Part shown: positions 42,945-51,414 of the stretch, piece by piece
How the letters are laid out: each line of letters opens with the position of its first letter
How positions within the stretch are numbered: the first letter of the stretch is position 1
Assembly: GCF_007713685.1 (NCBI RefSeq)
Contig: NZ_VMRJ01000002.1
Location: forward strand, 1,047,412 to 1,111,411
Length of the DNA: 64,000 nt
Source: Hymenobacter setariae
GTDB taxonomy: Bacteria > Bacteroidota > Bacteroidia > Cytophagales > Hymenobacteraceae
Direction of reading: 5' to 3'
Position numbers and translations under genes: made by a program
The notes under the pieces: model-generated
The model's input: only the letters and a program-made list of their open reading frames with translations
What the model was told of the DNA's origin: nothing
Database searches by the model: none

Positions 42945-44408
42945 TCAGTCGGAGGCGGGGGCGAAATCGCTGTTTTCCCAGCGGCTGGTTTCAAAGGAAC
43001 TGTGGCGCATCCAGTGCCAGAGCGGCACGGCGCTCATCAGCACCAGGATAATCAAAAAATTAGAGACAAAGCTGGAATGTTGCTCTAGCAGCACGAGCAG
43101 CATGGTATCGCTGGTGCCCGCCTCTGGGCTGGGGTAAATGTTGAGGTGGTAGCGGCCGGGCGGCAAGCCACTGATAACGACATTGGCCGAGCGGTTGCCC
43201 TCCGACCAGCTTTCGCCATCTTCCACGCCTTCGTAGTATTCCAGTGAGCGGGTCACCTCGTAGCCGCGGCCGGTTTCCTCGTTCACCAGGTTGGCCGTTA
43301 TCTCAACCCAATGGTTGGTGAGGTCTAACGCGGTGAAGGTGATGTCTACCGCAGAAGAGTGAGTAAGCACGATGCTTTTGGACACCAGCATTTGGCTGTA
43401 GCCGGTGCTGGCAGCAGGCGTGGCAGCGGCGGGCGCGCTAGGCGTAGCGGCCCCTGCCGCAGGGACAACCGCCCGCCCTAGGGTATCGACAGTAGGAGGA
43501 GCAGTCAATAAGCCGGCCCCAGGAGCAGGCGCCGCAGGCACAGCCGGAATGGTAAAAGTTTCGGTAGTGGTAGCACTAGGCCGCGTGATAGCCAACCAAC
43601 CGGCTAACAGCGACAGCAGCAAAGCCGCTACCCCAAACAGGCGCCAAGCTGGGGCCGTGTCGTGCGGGTTGGGCTGGGCCGCGCCGGTGCCTACGCGGCT
43701 AGGCAGCGTGTTGGCATTTACACCAAAAGCAGTGGCTACTTGGTCGGGCTCTAGGTATTCGGCCTGATACCAAACGGAGTTAGCCTTAGGAGCCTGCTCA
43801 CTCGAAAGTAGGTAAGGCGGGCAGGTAAACTCCTGAACCTTTAGGCGTTCATCTTCAATGATGTTCCAATCAAATTCACCCTGGGCATCGCGAATTACCG
43901 GCTGGTAGCGATGCCACAGCTGGTAGGTATTGCCGGTGCTTTGGCTGGTCCATTCCTTGCCTTGAAAGGAGTGGTTGCCCTTCGTGACTGGATGGCTGCG
44001 CGCTTGCTTTATCAATAGCCAGTGCCCTTGGTATTCAGCAAGCTGCAAGGGAAAATCGATAGAGTCACCACCTACTATCGGCTCAGCGGGGCGCAGCTGA
44101 TATTCACGCCATTCGGCAATGCGGTCCTGTTGCTCAGTACGCACCTGGTAGCCCGTGATGCGGCAGTAGTAGCTACCTAGAGCGCCCGTAATGCCCAGTG
44201 GCAGGCTAGGACCAGTTACATTCTCCTTCCGAAACCCCTTGATTATGCGGCCTTTGTTAGTGGGGGTAGCTGGGTTGGCCTCGAAGAGGGTGCGACAATT
44301 GAAGCAGCCAAAACACTTGCTGCGGGCCGGTTCGTAGCACGGTACCTGAGTGGCGCACTTGGGGCACGTGACCCAGGCTGGGGGCGGGGCGATAGGGACA
44401 CTACTCAT
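42945..44408 (-). CDS. DUF4178 membrane protein with N-terminal zinc ribbon
   Basis: The 487-residue product begins with a zinc-ribbon-like Cys cluster (CPKCATQVPC, CFGCFNC, about 15-40). A DUF4178 beta-rich domain follows (about 60-230; SLPLGITGALGSYYCRITGY, EWREYQL, GEFDWNIIEDE). A membrane helix (LFGVAALLLSLLAGWLA) comes next, then an Ala/Pro-rich linker, a second beta-sandwich-like region (LTNHWVEITANLVNEETGRG, GLPPGRYHLNIYP) and a final membrane helix. DUF4178 is repeatedly found with DUF350 and spermidine synthase. Its ATG overlaps the stop codon of the SpeD-like gene (ATGA), which indicates an operon. Confidence 0.82.
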   Translation of the reverse strand: MSSVPIAPPPAWVTCPKCATQVPCYEPARSKCFGCFNCRTLFEANPATPTNKGRIIKGFRKENVTGPSLPLGITGALGSYYCRITGYQVRTEQQDRIAEWREYQLRPAEPIVGGDSIDFPLQLAEYQGHWLLIKQARSHPVTKGNHSFQGKEWTSQSTGNTYQLWHRYQPVIRDAQGEFDWNIIEDERLKVQEFTCPPYLLSSEQAPKANSVWYQAEYLEPDQVATAFGVNANTLPSRVGTGAAQPNPHDTAPAWRLFGVAALLLSLLAGWLAITRPSATTTETFTIPAVPAAPAPGAGLLTAPPTVDTLGRAVVPAAGAATPSAPAAATPAASTGYSQMLVSKSIVLTHSSAVDITFTALDLTNHWVEITANLVNEETGRGYEVTRSLEYYEGVEDGESWSEGNRSANVVISGLPPGRYHLNIYPSPEAGTSDTMLLVLLEQHSSFVSNFLIILVLMSAVPLWHWMRHSSFETSRWENSDFAPASD

Positions 44409-44773
44409 CGCAATACCTCCGCATAGGCTTGTTCTTCGGCCTCGAAGTACCCTAGGGTTTCTTGGTAGATGCGCCGCACGGTGGCGTGGTTGTCGCGCCG
44501 GAAGTTCGACAAAAACACATCGAACGTAGCCAGGCCGTGCTCGGGCCAGGTGTGAATGCTGAGGTGCGACTCGGTGAGCGCCAGCACCGCCGTGAAGCCC
44601 GCGTTTTCCTCAAAAACGTGGTAGACCTCGCCCACGCAAGTGAGACCCAAGCGCGCCACCAGCGCCGCAAAAAACTGCTGGCTGCCCGCGGCATCGCGCA
44701 GAGCCGCGGCCGGCGCCGCAAAGGTGGCCAGAATGTGCAAGCCCGCCGCATAAGCGTGAGGCGGTGCGAGCAT
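44405..44773 (-). CDS. speD: SpeD-like pyruvoyl decarboxylase (AdoMet decarboxylase family) with atypical active site
   Basis: The product has 122 residues from the ATG at 44773; the longer frame to 44869 adds a non-conserved leader. The family core ESHLSIHTWPEHGLATFDVF has the self-cleavage Ser (S69) that becomes the pyruvoyl group, and the processing His (H74). In AdoMet decarboxylase the next stretch reads VDVFTCG, with a catalytic Cys; here it reads FDVFLSN, so Ser (S89) stands at the Cys position. The enzyme may still decarboxylate AdoMet to supply the neighbouring spermidine synthase, or may use another substrate, as some SpeD homologues do. It heads the gene train that continues with DUF4178. 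Confidence 0.85.
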   Translation of the reverse strand: MLAPPHAYAAGLHILATFAAPAAALRDAAGSQQFFAALVARLGLTCVGEVYHVFEENAGFTAVLALTESHLSIHTWPEHGLATFDVFLSNFRRDNHATVRRIYQETLGYFEAEEQAYAEVLR

Positions 44774-44932
44774 TGACGCAGAGGGCAAAGGAGTAGCGGT
44801 CACAAGCGCAATACTACAGCGCAGAAGGGGTTTAGGCCACCTGTTTTTGGTGTAAGAGCACGCAGTCAAGCGTACTTTTAAGTCGAAAAGCTACCGTATA
44901 GAAATGTAGATTGCCTTTTTATAGTATTTAGT

Positions 44933-45364
44933 ATGACTTTATCCGCTTACGCAAAAGAGACGCTTGTTTTTCAGAACCAAGCTGGCAAGTTATTCTACCA
45001 GCCCGCAGGCTACGTGCGCCTGGCCTGGGCCCCCGAGCGGCAGCCGGTCGAAATTATTCAGGCTCTTTACGAGCAGGTATTGGCTTTGCTAAAAAGCACC
45101 GGCGCCCGGCGCATCCTCTCCGACCACGGCGCCCGGGCACCGCTACCCGTAGCCGCTCAAGAGTGGCTCACCACTGATTGGATACCTAGGGCTATGAGCC
45201 AGGCCAACACCCACCACTGCGCCATTGTGGAAGGGGCCGACCCCATGCACCGCCTCTCGACGCAGTCGGTGGTGAGCACAGCGCCCGCTGGCTTCAAATT
45301 CAAGCGCTTCGACAACTTCGCAGCCGCCGACGCCTGGCTGCGCAGCCAGGCGCTACCCGCATAG
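44933..45364 (+). CDS. Small STAS/SpoIIAA-like protein
   Basis: The 143 residues have no signal peptide and show an alternating strand/helix pattern: FYQPAGYVRLAW, ARRILSDHGAR, then EWLTTDWIPRAM, and a final FAAADAWLRSQ helix. The layout matches the protein at 17577-17987 and other small STAS/SpoIIAA-like proteins of Hymenobacter. It diverges from the SpeD-like gene, with 160 bases between the start codons, so the two may share a control region. The function is unknown. Confidence 0.6.
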   Translation: MTLSAYAKETLVFQNQAGKLFYQPAGYVRLAWAPERQPVEIIQALYEQVLALLKSTGARRILSDHGARAPLPVAAQEWLTTDWIPRAMSQANTHHCAIVEGADPMHRLSTQSVVSTAPAGFKFKRFDNFAAADAWLRSQALPA

Positions 45365-45402
45365 CTAGAACAAGCAGCGGCAAGCAAGATGCTTACCAGC
45401 AT

Positions 45403-45434
45403 AAAAAAGCCCGGCCAATCGGCCGGGCTTTTTT
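45403..45434. terminator. Bidirectional terminator
   Basis: A perfect 14-bp stem, AAAAAAGCCCGGCC with its complement, around a 4-base loop (45403-45416 and 45421-45434). It lies between convergent genes and gives a U tract in both directions. Confidence 0.88.
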
Positions 45435-45455
45435 ACTTCTAGGTGGTTGACTTGG

Positions 45456-47921
45456 CTAGTGCTTCGCAAAGCGCTGCACAAACAGGTGCTGGCCATCGCT
45501 GGCGCGCACTAGGTAAAGGCCGGCGGCCAGGCCGCTCACATCGAGCTGCTTAGTGGCGGCATCGTAGCGAGCGGTAGCGGCGGCGCCGCGGGCATCCAGC
45601 ACTTGCACCGTTTGCAACTCGGCGCCCGAACTTAGCTCTAGCTGCAAGTAGCTGCTGGCAGGGTTAGGGAACAAGCTCAGCGTAGCATCGACGTCGGCAG
45701 TCAGGCTACTAGTTGTGGCGGCAATGCCCTCCGGCGCCAGCGTGGCGCCGCCCGTGATGTTGAGACTGTAGTCTTCGGTTTCGCCGTAGCTGTAGGTGCC
45801 GCAGCTGGTGGTGGCGCTGGCATCGCTGAGCACCACGCGCAGGCGGGTTGTGCCGGTTTTGGCGGTGCTAGGTACGGTGAAGGTACTGGTGAGCGTGCCG
45901 CTGCTGCTGCTGCTACCGCTCACAATGGTTTCGCCAGTGTCACCGAAGTCGCCGTCTTGGTTGTAGTCGATGAAGATTTTCCAATACTCAGTATACGCCG
46001 AGCCTTTGAAGCCCACCGAGAAGTTGATGGTCTGGCTTGAGCCGGCCGCCACGGTGGTGCTCAGGGCCGTGCCGTCGTAGTAGCCACCATCGGCGCCGCT
46101 GGTGCGGGCAATGCTGCCTAGCTTCACGTAGTCGATATACTCGTAGCCCTGGCTGCTACCCTTGCTGGCACAATAGGCCGTGGGAGTGGGCGGCGGGGTT
46201 GTGGTACCGCCGTCGGTGTAGGCGGCGCCGATGCCTACGGCGTACCAGGCGTTGGTCACGGCCTGCGCCTGGGCCGACGTGGCCCCAAACAAGTCGTTAG
46301 CCGCTTGAATGGAGTAGGTGCGTGCTGCGGCGTAGTTCGAGCTGGCGCTCAAGTACACGCTCTCGGTGCGGTACAGGATTTTGGCCGCGTCCGTCAGGCC
46401 GAGGCCCGTCACGCTGAAGGTATTGCCTACTTCGTTGGTGCCGCTCTTGCCCACAGCCACCAGGTAGTACCAGTAGTTGAGCACGCCCGAGTTGGTGTGC
46501 ACGCCGCCGTTGTCGGCGGTGCCAGTATACCAGCTTTTGCCTTTATAGTAGGCCGGCTGGCCGTAAAGGTTGGGATTGCTCATTGAGCGCAGGGCGCCGC
46601 CAGCTTTCATAATCTCCTCGCCAATGTCCCAGGTCGATTTGCCGGTCAGGCCCAGCAGGTCCACGGTGTACTTCTCCACGCTGGCGCCCCAGCAGTCGGA
46701 GAAGCCCTCGTTCATGGCGCCCGACTCGCCCGAGTACGTCAGGTTAGCGGTTTTCTCGCACACTGCGTGGCCTATTTCGTGGCCGCACACATCCAGCGCT
46801 GTCAGCGGTTTGAAGGTGCTGGCGCCGTCGCCGTAAGTCATTACCGAGCCGTTCCAGTAGGCATTTTCGTAGCCTGCAGCCGTACTTGGCGTGTCGTCGT
46901 AGTGCACGTAGCTCTTGATTTTGGCGCCCGCGTTGTCGTAGCTGTTGCGGGCGTGTACGGCCTTCCAGTAGTCGTAGGTAGCCTGGGCGCCGAAGTGCGC
47001 ATCGCCGGCCACGTTGTCGTAGTTGGCGTTGTTGTATTCGGCGGCGGTCCAGTTATTGTCGGCATCGACGAAGTCGGTGGCGGCGGTGTAGCTGTTGCCC
47101 TTTTTGCAGTTGTAGGTCTCAATGCCCAGCCCGCGGGTGTACTCGCGCAGGCGGTAGCCGCCGGTGGTAGTTTCGGTGGCCAGCGAGCGGGTGCCGCTGT
47201 AGGCCGTGGCAAACGTAGCCGTGGCGCCCGCGTGCTTGATGATAGCATCGCGCAGCACCACCTCGCCAGTGCGCGCATCTACGTAGATGTAGGCGCGGCT
47301 CACCGGCGCCTGAGCGTACACGTTGAATTTCCAGGCCAGCACCAGCGGGCCGGTGGCCGCGTCGCGGCGGCCGTCGCGCACTATCACCAACTCGCCCTGC
47401 GGCAGGTAGGTGGCGGCCGGGTTGTTTTCGCTGGCTTTCAGGCCGGCTTCTTCGGCGGCGTCCTGCCACATGTAGCGCTTGGCTCCCACGGCAGCCAGGG
47501 CGCGACCTAGGGCAGCCTCGGCCGAGAGGGCGGGCGTTACGTCGAGCTTAGCTATTTTCTCGTAGTCGCCGCTCAGGCTTTCTACGGCGCTGCGGCGGGC
47601 GTGCACGGTATATGTGGCGTGCTCCACCTTCACGCCTTTGTAGTACTGGTCAAATTTTTGGTGGCTGAAGCCGAGCTGGTCGGTTTCCAGACGAGCGGTG
47701 CGCATTTGCTCATCGGAGCCCAGGCCTAGCTGCTCGCGCAATACGAAAGCGCCATCGCCGCTGCTGGGCCGCGCGCCCTCCCGAAACTGGATAAGTGTAG
47801 GCTGGCCATCTTGGCCAAGTTCTTTTTTCTGAACACGGTCGGCAGCTTGTGCCTGCGCCAAGAGTGGGAGCACGGCGGCCCCTAGAGCTAGGAAAGCTGC
47901 CGCAGAGTATTTGTGGGACAT
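45456..47921 (-). CDS. Secreted M4 (thermolysin-like) metallopeptidase with GEVED and T9SS domains
   Basis: The 821-residue preproprotein has a signal peptide, a propeptide (FTP and PepSY-like, to about 230), and a catalytic domain with the zinc site CGHEIGHAV, the third ligand in GAMNEGFSDCWG and the active-site region GGVHTNSGVLNYWYYL. A linker of Thr/Pro leads to a GEVED beta-sandwich (EYWKIFIDYNQDGDFGDTGE, YGETEDYSL) and a C-terminal T9SS sorting signal (LSLFPNPASSYLQLEL, GLYLVRASDGQ). It is probably an exported protease that digests extracellular protein. Note the Cys residues next to the active site (DVCGHE, FSDCWG). Confidence 0.93.
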   Translation of the reverse strand: MSHKYSAAAFLALGAAVLPLLAQAQAADRVQKKELGQDGQPTLIQFREGARPSSGDGAFVLREQLGLGSDEQMRTARLETDQLGFSHQKFDQYYKGVKVEHATYTVHARRSAVESLSGDYEKIAKLDVTPALSAEAALGRALAAVGAKRYMWQDAAEEAGLKASENNPAATYLPQGELVIVRDGRRDAATGPLVLAWKFNVYAQAPVSRAYIYVDARTGEVVLRDAIIKHAGATATFATAYSGTRSLATETTTGGYRLREYTRGLGIETYNCKKGNSYTAATDFVDADNNWTAAEYNNANYDNVAGDAHFGAQATYDYWKAVHARNSYDNAGAKIKSYVHYDDTPSTAAGYENAYWNGSVMTYGDGASTFKPLTALDVCGHEIGHAVCEKTANLTYSGESGAMNEGFSDCWGASVEKYTVDLLGLTGKSTWDIGEEIMKAGGALRSMSNPNLYGQPAYYKGKSWYTGTADNGGVHTNSGVLNYWYYLVAVGKSGTNEVGNTFSVTGLGLTDAAKILYRTESVYLSASSNYAAARTYSIQAANDLFGATSAQAQAVTNAWYAVGIGAAYTDGGTTTPPPTPTAYCASKGSSQGYEYIDYVKLGSIARTSGADGGYYDGTALSTTVAAGSSQTINFSVGFKGSAYTEYWKIFIDYNQDGDFGDTGETIVSGSSSSSGTLTSTFTVPSTAKTGTTRLRVVLSDASATTSCGTYSYGETEDYSLNITGGATLAPEGIAATTSSLTADVDATLSLFPNPASSYLQLELSSGAELQTVQVLDARGAAATARYDAATKQLDVSGLAAGLYLVRASDGQHLFVQRFAKH

Positions 47922-48341
47922 AGAGTGTGAGTGAGGATGGAAAAGGAAAAGGTTGCCAGAGGCACTGCAAGGTATTTAGTTTTTGGAAACTGCCTACAAT
48001 AGAATCAGGATTTTCAAGTTGTTAACTAAGAATATATTTGCTGTTTGCAAGCCAGGCATAAAAAATGATAGCGAATTGCCAAAACCTTTTTGCTTTGTAA
48101 AAAGGCTTAATGTAGCTGCTGTTGTATATATGTTTTTAGTTTCAGAAACATATTTTTTGAGAGCCTGTAAAATATTTTTAGGCCTCTTTTTATGAAGAAA
48201 TGGTGTAGATAATGAGCTCTAGCATTTATTGATAAAGTGCAATTAAGTCAAATAGCTCTATTGCATTGATAGAGTAGGAGTGCTAGGCTGTTTCCAGTTG
48301 GTAGCCGTATACTGCACCTTTCTTTTTTTACTCCCTTTTAT
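47922..48341. other. AT-rich intergenic island, no gene recognised
   Basis: About 420 bases separate the divergent peptidase and SMP-30 genes. From about 47975 to 48260 the sequence is far richer in A and T than anything around it. It holds CCTTTTT-n7-AAAAAGG (near 48085-48105) and ATGTTT...AAACAT dyads. A 70-residue frame on the plus strand (47983-48195) has atypical composition and no support. Promoters of both flanking genes must lie here. Confidence 0.5.
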
Positions 48342-49268
48342 ATGGTAGTTGGGCAATGGTGGCCGCGGGGCTGGGCGCTGGTAGGCGTAGTGAGCTTGAT
48401 AGGACTAAATGAAGTAGCCCTAGGGCAGGCTCCGGCTGGCACGAGCCATTTGTTTGCCAGCTCGGCCACGCCGCAGCTAGTATCCAAGCAGTTTAAGTTC
48501 ACGGAGGGGCCAGCTGTGGACCGAGCGGGCAACGTGTTTTTTACCGACCAGCCCAACAACAAAATCTGGAAGTACAGCACCGACGGCAAGCTGTCGGTAT
48601 TTCTGAGCCCCGCCGGGCGGGCCAACGGGATGTACTTCGACCAAAAGGGCAACCTCATTGTCTGCGCCGACGAGAAAAATCAACTCTGGTCTATCAGTTC
48701 CAGCGGCAAGGTCACGGTGCTGCTCGACCAGCTAGGTGGCCGCCACTTCAATGGCCCCAACGATGTGTGGGCAGACCCCAAGGGCGGGCTGTTTTTCACG
48801 GACCCTTACTACCAGCGTGACTACTGGACCCGTACCGCGTCGGAACTGCCCGGCCAGTACGTATACTACCTAGGGCCCGGCCAGAAGCAGCCCACTACCG
48901 TCGAAACGCAGCTCAAGCAGCCCAATGGCATCATTGGCACGCATGATGGCCGCACGCTCTACGTAGCCGATATCGGGGGTAATAAAACGTATCGCTACCA
49001 GGTAGGGCCGGGTGGCACACTCACCAATAAGCAGCTATTCGTCAGCCAAGGTTCGGATGGCATGACCCTCGACGAGCGCGGCAACGTGTACCTCACCGGC
49101 AAAGGCGTGACCGTGTATAGCCCCGCTGGCCAGCAAGTGGCGCACATCGACGTGCCCGGCGATTGGACCGCCAACGTATGCTTCGGCGGCAAAGACCGAA
49201 AGACACTGTTTATCACGGCCTCGGAGGCGGTATACGTGCTGCCTATGAGTGTGAAGGGCGGGCAATAA
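48342..49268 (+). CDS. SMP-30/gluconolactonase-like secreted protein
   Basis: The 308 residues begin with a Trp-rich hydrophobic segment that could act as a signal peptide (GWALVGVVSLIGLNEVALGQ). The rest is a six-bladed propeller of the SMP-30/gluconolactonase/LRE family: FTEGPAVDRAGNVFFTDQPN, ANGMYFDQKGNLIV, FNGPNDVWADPKGGLFFTDP, QPNGIIGTHDGRTLYVAD and GSDGMTLDERGNVYLT. The conserved Glu in FTEGP and the Asn and Asp in GPNDV and GSDGM are the metal ligands of the family. It may hydrolyse a sugar lactone in the periplasm. An AraC regulator gene follows 38 bases downstream. Confidence 0.88.
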   Translation: MVVGQWWPRGWALVGVVSLIGLNEVALGQAPAGTSHLFASSATPQLVSKQFKFTEGPAVDRAGNVFFTDQPNNKIWKYSTDGKLSVFLSPAGRANGMYFDQKGNLIVCADEKNQLWSISSSGKVTVLLDQLGGRHFNGPNDVWADPKGGLFFTDPYYQRDYWTRTASELPGQYVYYLGPGQKQPTTVETQLKQPNGIIGTHDGRTLYVADIGGNKTYRYQVGPGGTLTNKQLFVSQGSDGMTLDERGNVYLTGKGVTVYSPAGQQVAHIDVPGDWTANVCFGGKDRKTLFITASEAVYVLPMSVKGGQ

Positions 49269-49279
49269 ACGCGGCGTCT

Positions 49280-49287
49280 TACCTTTG
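49280..49287 (+). promoter_or_regulatory. Possible -7 element before the AraC gene
   Basis: TACCTTTG matches TAnnTTTG exactly, 20 bases before the ATG at 49307. No -33 element is clear, since the region overlaps the end of the SMP-30 gene. Confidence 0.35.
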
Positions 49288-49306
49288 ATTTATACAGCCG
49301 CCTTGC

Positions 49307-50227
49307 ATGTCTACCAATCCTTTCGAAGAGTTTTACCATAAGGTTAGCCCTGGTGCTGGGTTGCCTGGGCGGCCGCGCACGGCCGGGCAGTTTAAAGTAG
49401 TAAACGTGGCCGACCTGATGGTAAATCGGGAAGACCGCCCGGCGATGAATTTCGACCGGCGGCCGTTTTATAAAATCAGTTTGATACGGGGGCGTAGCCG
49501 GATAGAGTACGCCGACCGCGAGGTCGAAGTAGAAGACCTAGGGCTGTGGTTCGTCACCTCGCGGGTGCCCTACCGCTGGCACCCCCACGATGCCAACCAA
49601 ACGGGCTACGTATGCCTGTTCACCGACGAATTTTTGCTGCCCGTGAAAGGCGGCATTGTGCTGGACGAACTGCCGATATTCGGGCAGGGCGCCTGCCCAG
49701 TGCTAACTGTGAGCGAAGCCGAGTACGCCACCCTAGCCGTCATTTTCGAGAAAATGCTGCAAGAAAGTGGCTCTGGCTATGCTTACAGCCAAGAGTTGCT
49801 GCGTGCATATCTACTAGAGCTCATCTACTACGGCCAAAAGCTGCGACCCGACCTCGTGCTTATACAAGCCCCCACGGCGGCCGGCCGGTTAGCCGCGCAG
49901 TTTGCTGAGTTGCTAGAGCGGCAGTTTCCATTAGCGGCCCCGCGGCAGCAGCTGGCGCTGCGCACCGCCCGCGACTACGCCGATGCGCTGGCCGTACATG
50001 TTAACCACCTCAACCGGGTACTGAAGGAAGCCACGGGCCACACCACCACCGCTCTGCTCGCCGACCGCGTGGCGCAGGAAGCACGGCAGTTGCTGAAGCA
50101 ATCGAGTTGGACCGTGGCCGAAATTGCCGACAGCTTAGGCTTCACTGATACCGCTCACTTTTGCCACTTTTTCAAGCGCCAAACCGGCCTAGCCCCTGGC
50201 GACTACCGAGCACCCGTGGTTGTTTGA
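49307..50227 (+). CDS. AraC-family transcriptional regulator
   Basis: The 306-residue product has an N-terminal cupin-like sensing domain (FDRRPFYKISLIRGRSRIEY, GLWFVTSRVPYRW) and a C-terminal pair of helix-turn-helix motifs: YADALAVHVNHLNRVLKEA with TGHTTTALL, then WTVAEIADSLGFTDTAHFCHFFKRQTGLAPGDYR. This is a classic AraC layout. It probably controls the adjacent SMP-30 and SDR genes, since all three lie in the same direction with short gaps; the effector is unknown. Confidence 0.93.
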   Translation: MSTNPFEEFYHKVSPGAGLPGRPRTAGQFKVVNVADLMVNREDRPAMNFDRRPFYKISLIRGRSRIEYADREVEVEDLGLWFVTSRVPYRWHPHDANQTGYVCLFTDEFLLPVKGGIVLDELPIFGQGACPVLTVSEAEYATLAVIFEKMLQESGSGYAYSQELLRAYLLELIYYGQKLRPDLVLIQAPTAAGRLAAQFAELLERQFPLAAPRQQLALRTARDYADALAVHVNHLNRVLKEATGHTTTALLADRVAQEARQLLKQSSWTVAEIADSLGFTDTAHFCHFFKRQTGLAPGDYRAPVVV

Positions 50228-50324
50228 TTTTTACCGTAGATGGTTTGGGCCGCGCAACACGGCCCCTAGGTCGTTGCCGGACCTTTGTGCTGTAGTTATT
50301 CCGCTACGCTAAACAGACCATTTT

Positions 50325-51206
50325 ATGAAAGTCTTTGTAACGGGTGCGTCGGGTTTTGTGGGCTCGGCCGTGGTGCAAGAATTACAGCAAGCCGGCCACC
50401 AAGTGCTCGGCCTAGCCCGCACAGATGCCGCAGCGCAAGCCCTCACGGCGGCCGGCGCCGAGGTGCATCGAGGCGACCTCACCGACCTCGATAGCCTCAA
50501 GCGCGGCGCGGCGGCCGCCGATGGCGTTATCCACTTAGCTTATAACCACGACTTCTCGCAGTACGAGGCGGCCGCGGCCACCGAGACTAGTGCCATTGGG
50601 GCAATGGGGAGCGTGTTAGCTGGCTCTGACCGGCCGCTAGTTGTGACGTCGGGCTTTGCAGGGTTTGCCTCTGGCCGCCTTGCTACGGAAGAGGAAATGC
50701 CTGCTGTTGCCGTGCGCACCTCGGAGTCGGCGGCGCTGGCATTGGTGCCGCAAGGCGTGCGGGCTATGGTAGTGCGTTTATCTGCGTCGGTGCACGATGC
50801 AGGTGACCACGGCTTTGTACCCTACCTCATCGGCTTGGCTCGCCAAAAGGGTGAAGCCGCCTACTTAGGCGAGGGCCTGAACCGCTGGCCGGCGGTGCAC
50901 CGGCTCGATGCCGCTCGTCTGTTTCGGCTGGCTGCGGAGCAGGGCGAGGCTGGCGCTCGCTACCATGGCGTGGGTGACGAAGGCATCGCCTTCCGCGACC
51001 TAGCCACCGTAATCGGCCGCCACCTAAACGTGCCGGTCGTATCAAAATCAGCAGAGGAAGCCGCCGAGCATTTCAGCTGGATGGCCCGCTTTGCGGGTCT
51101 GGATATGGCGGCGTCGAGCGCACTTACGCAGCAGCGGCTGGGCTGGCAGCCCACGCACCTAGGGCTGCTGGATGACATGGCACAGGGTGATTATTTCGCG
51201 GGGTAG
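50325..51206 (+). CDS. NAD-dependent epimerase/SDR-family protein
   Basis: The 293 residues are an extended-type short-chain dehydrogenase/epimerase. The nucleotide-binding motif is VTGASGFVGSAVVQEL at the N-terminus, GDLTDLDSLKRG follows, and VIHLAYNHDF, VRLSASVHDAG and WPAVHRLDAARLFRLA are the usual later strands. The typical YxxxK catalytic pair is not obvious: where YxxxK is expected there is VRTSESAALAL. Such atypical members often act on small quinones or reduced intermediates, or regulate. The gene follows the AraC gene at about 100 bases. Confidence 0.87.
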   Translation: MKVFVTGASGFVGSAVVQELQQAGHQVLGLARTDAAAQALTAAGAEVHRGDLTDLDSLKRGAAAADGVIHLAYNHDFSQYEAAAATETSAIGAMGSVLAGSDRPLVVTSGFAGFASGRLATEEEMPAVAVRTSESAALALVPQGVRAMVVRLSASVHDAGDHGFVPYLIGLARQKGEAAYLGEGLNRWPAVHRLDAARLFRLAAEQGEAGARYHGVGDEGIAFRDLATVIGRHLNVPVVSKSAEEAAEHFSWMARFAGLDMAASSALTQQRLGWQPTHLGLLDDMAQGDYFAG

Positions 51207-51268
51207 GTGAGCGGGTTCGCTCAATGTGGGGCGCACTACTGAGGTCGCTTGCCCATTAAATAAAACCT

Positions 51269-51369
51269 AAAAAGCGCGTGTCATGCTGAGCTTGCGAAGC
51301 ATCTTGTTACACCAGGGCGTTTCAGCCGTGATAAGATGCTTCGCAAGCTCAGCATGACACGCGCTTTTT
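51269..51369. repeat. REP-like palindrome, perfect 37-bp arms
   Basis: The arms 51269-51305 and 51333-51369 are perfectly complementary and include AAAAAGCGCG and GCGAAGCATCTT. It fills the gap between the convergent SDR and ABC-permease genes, and its T run suggests it can also end transcription. It is the same family as 21586-21670. Confidence 0.85.
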
Positions 51370-51414
51370 GAATTCAGTAACAGAAAAACAGGCTTTCTAT
51401 ACTGATGCCGTACC

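Noticed and set aside
47983..48195. 70-residue plus-strand frame in the AT-rich island
   Set aside because: Its composition does not match neighbouring genes, it has no recognisable domain, and open frames of this size arise by chance in AT-rich sequence with rare stops in one frame.
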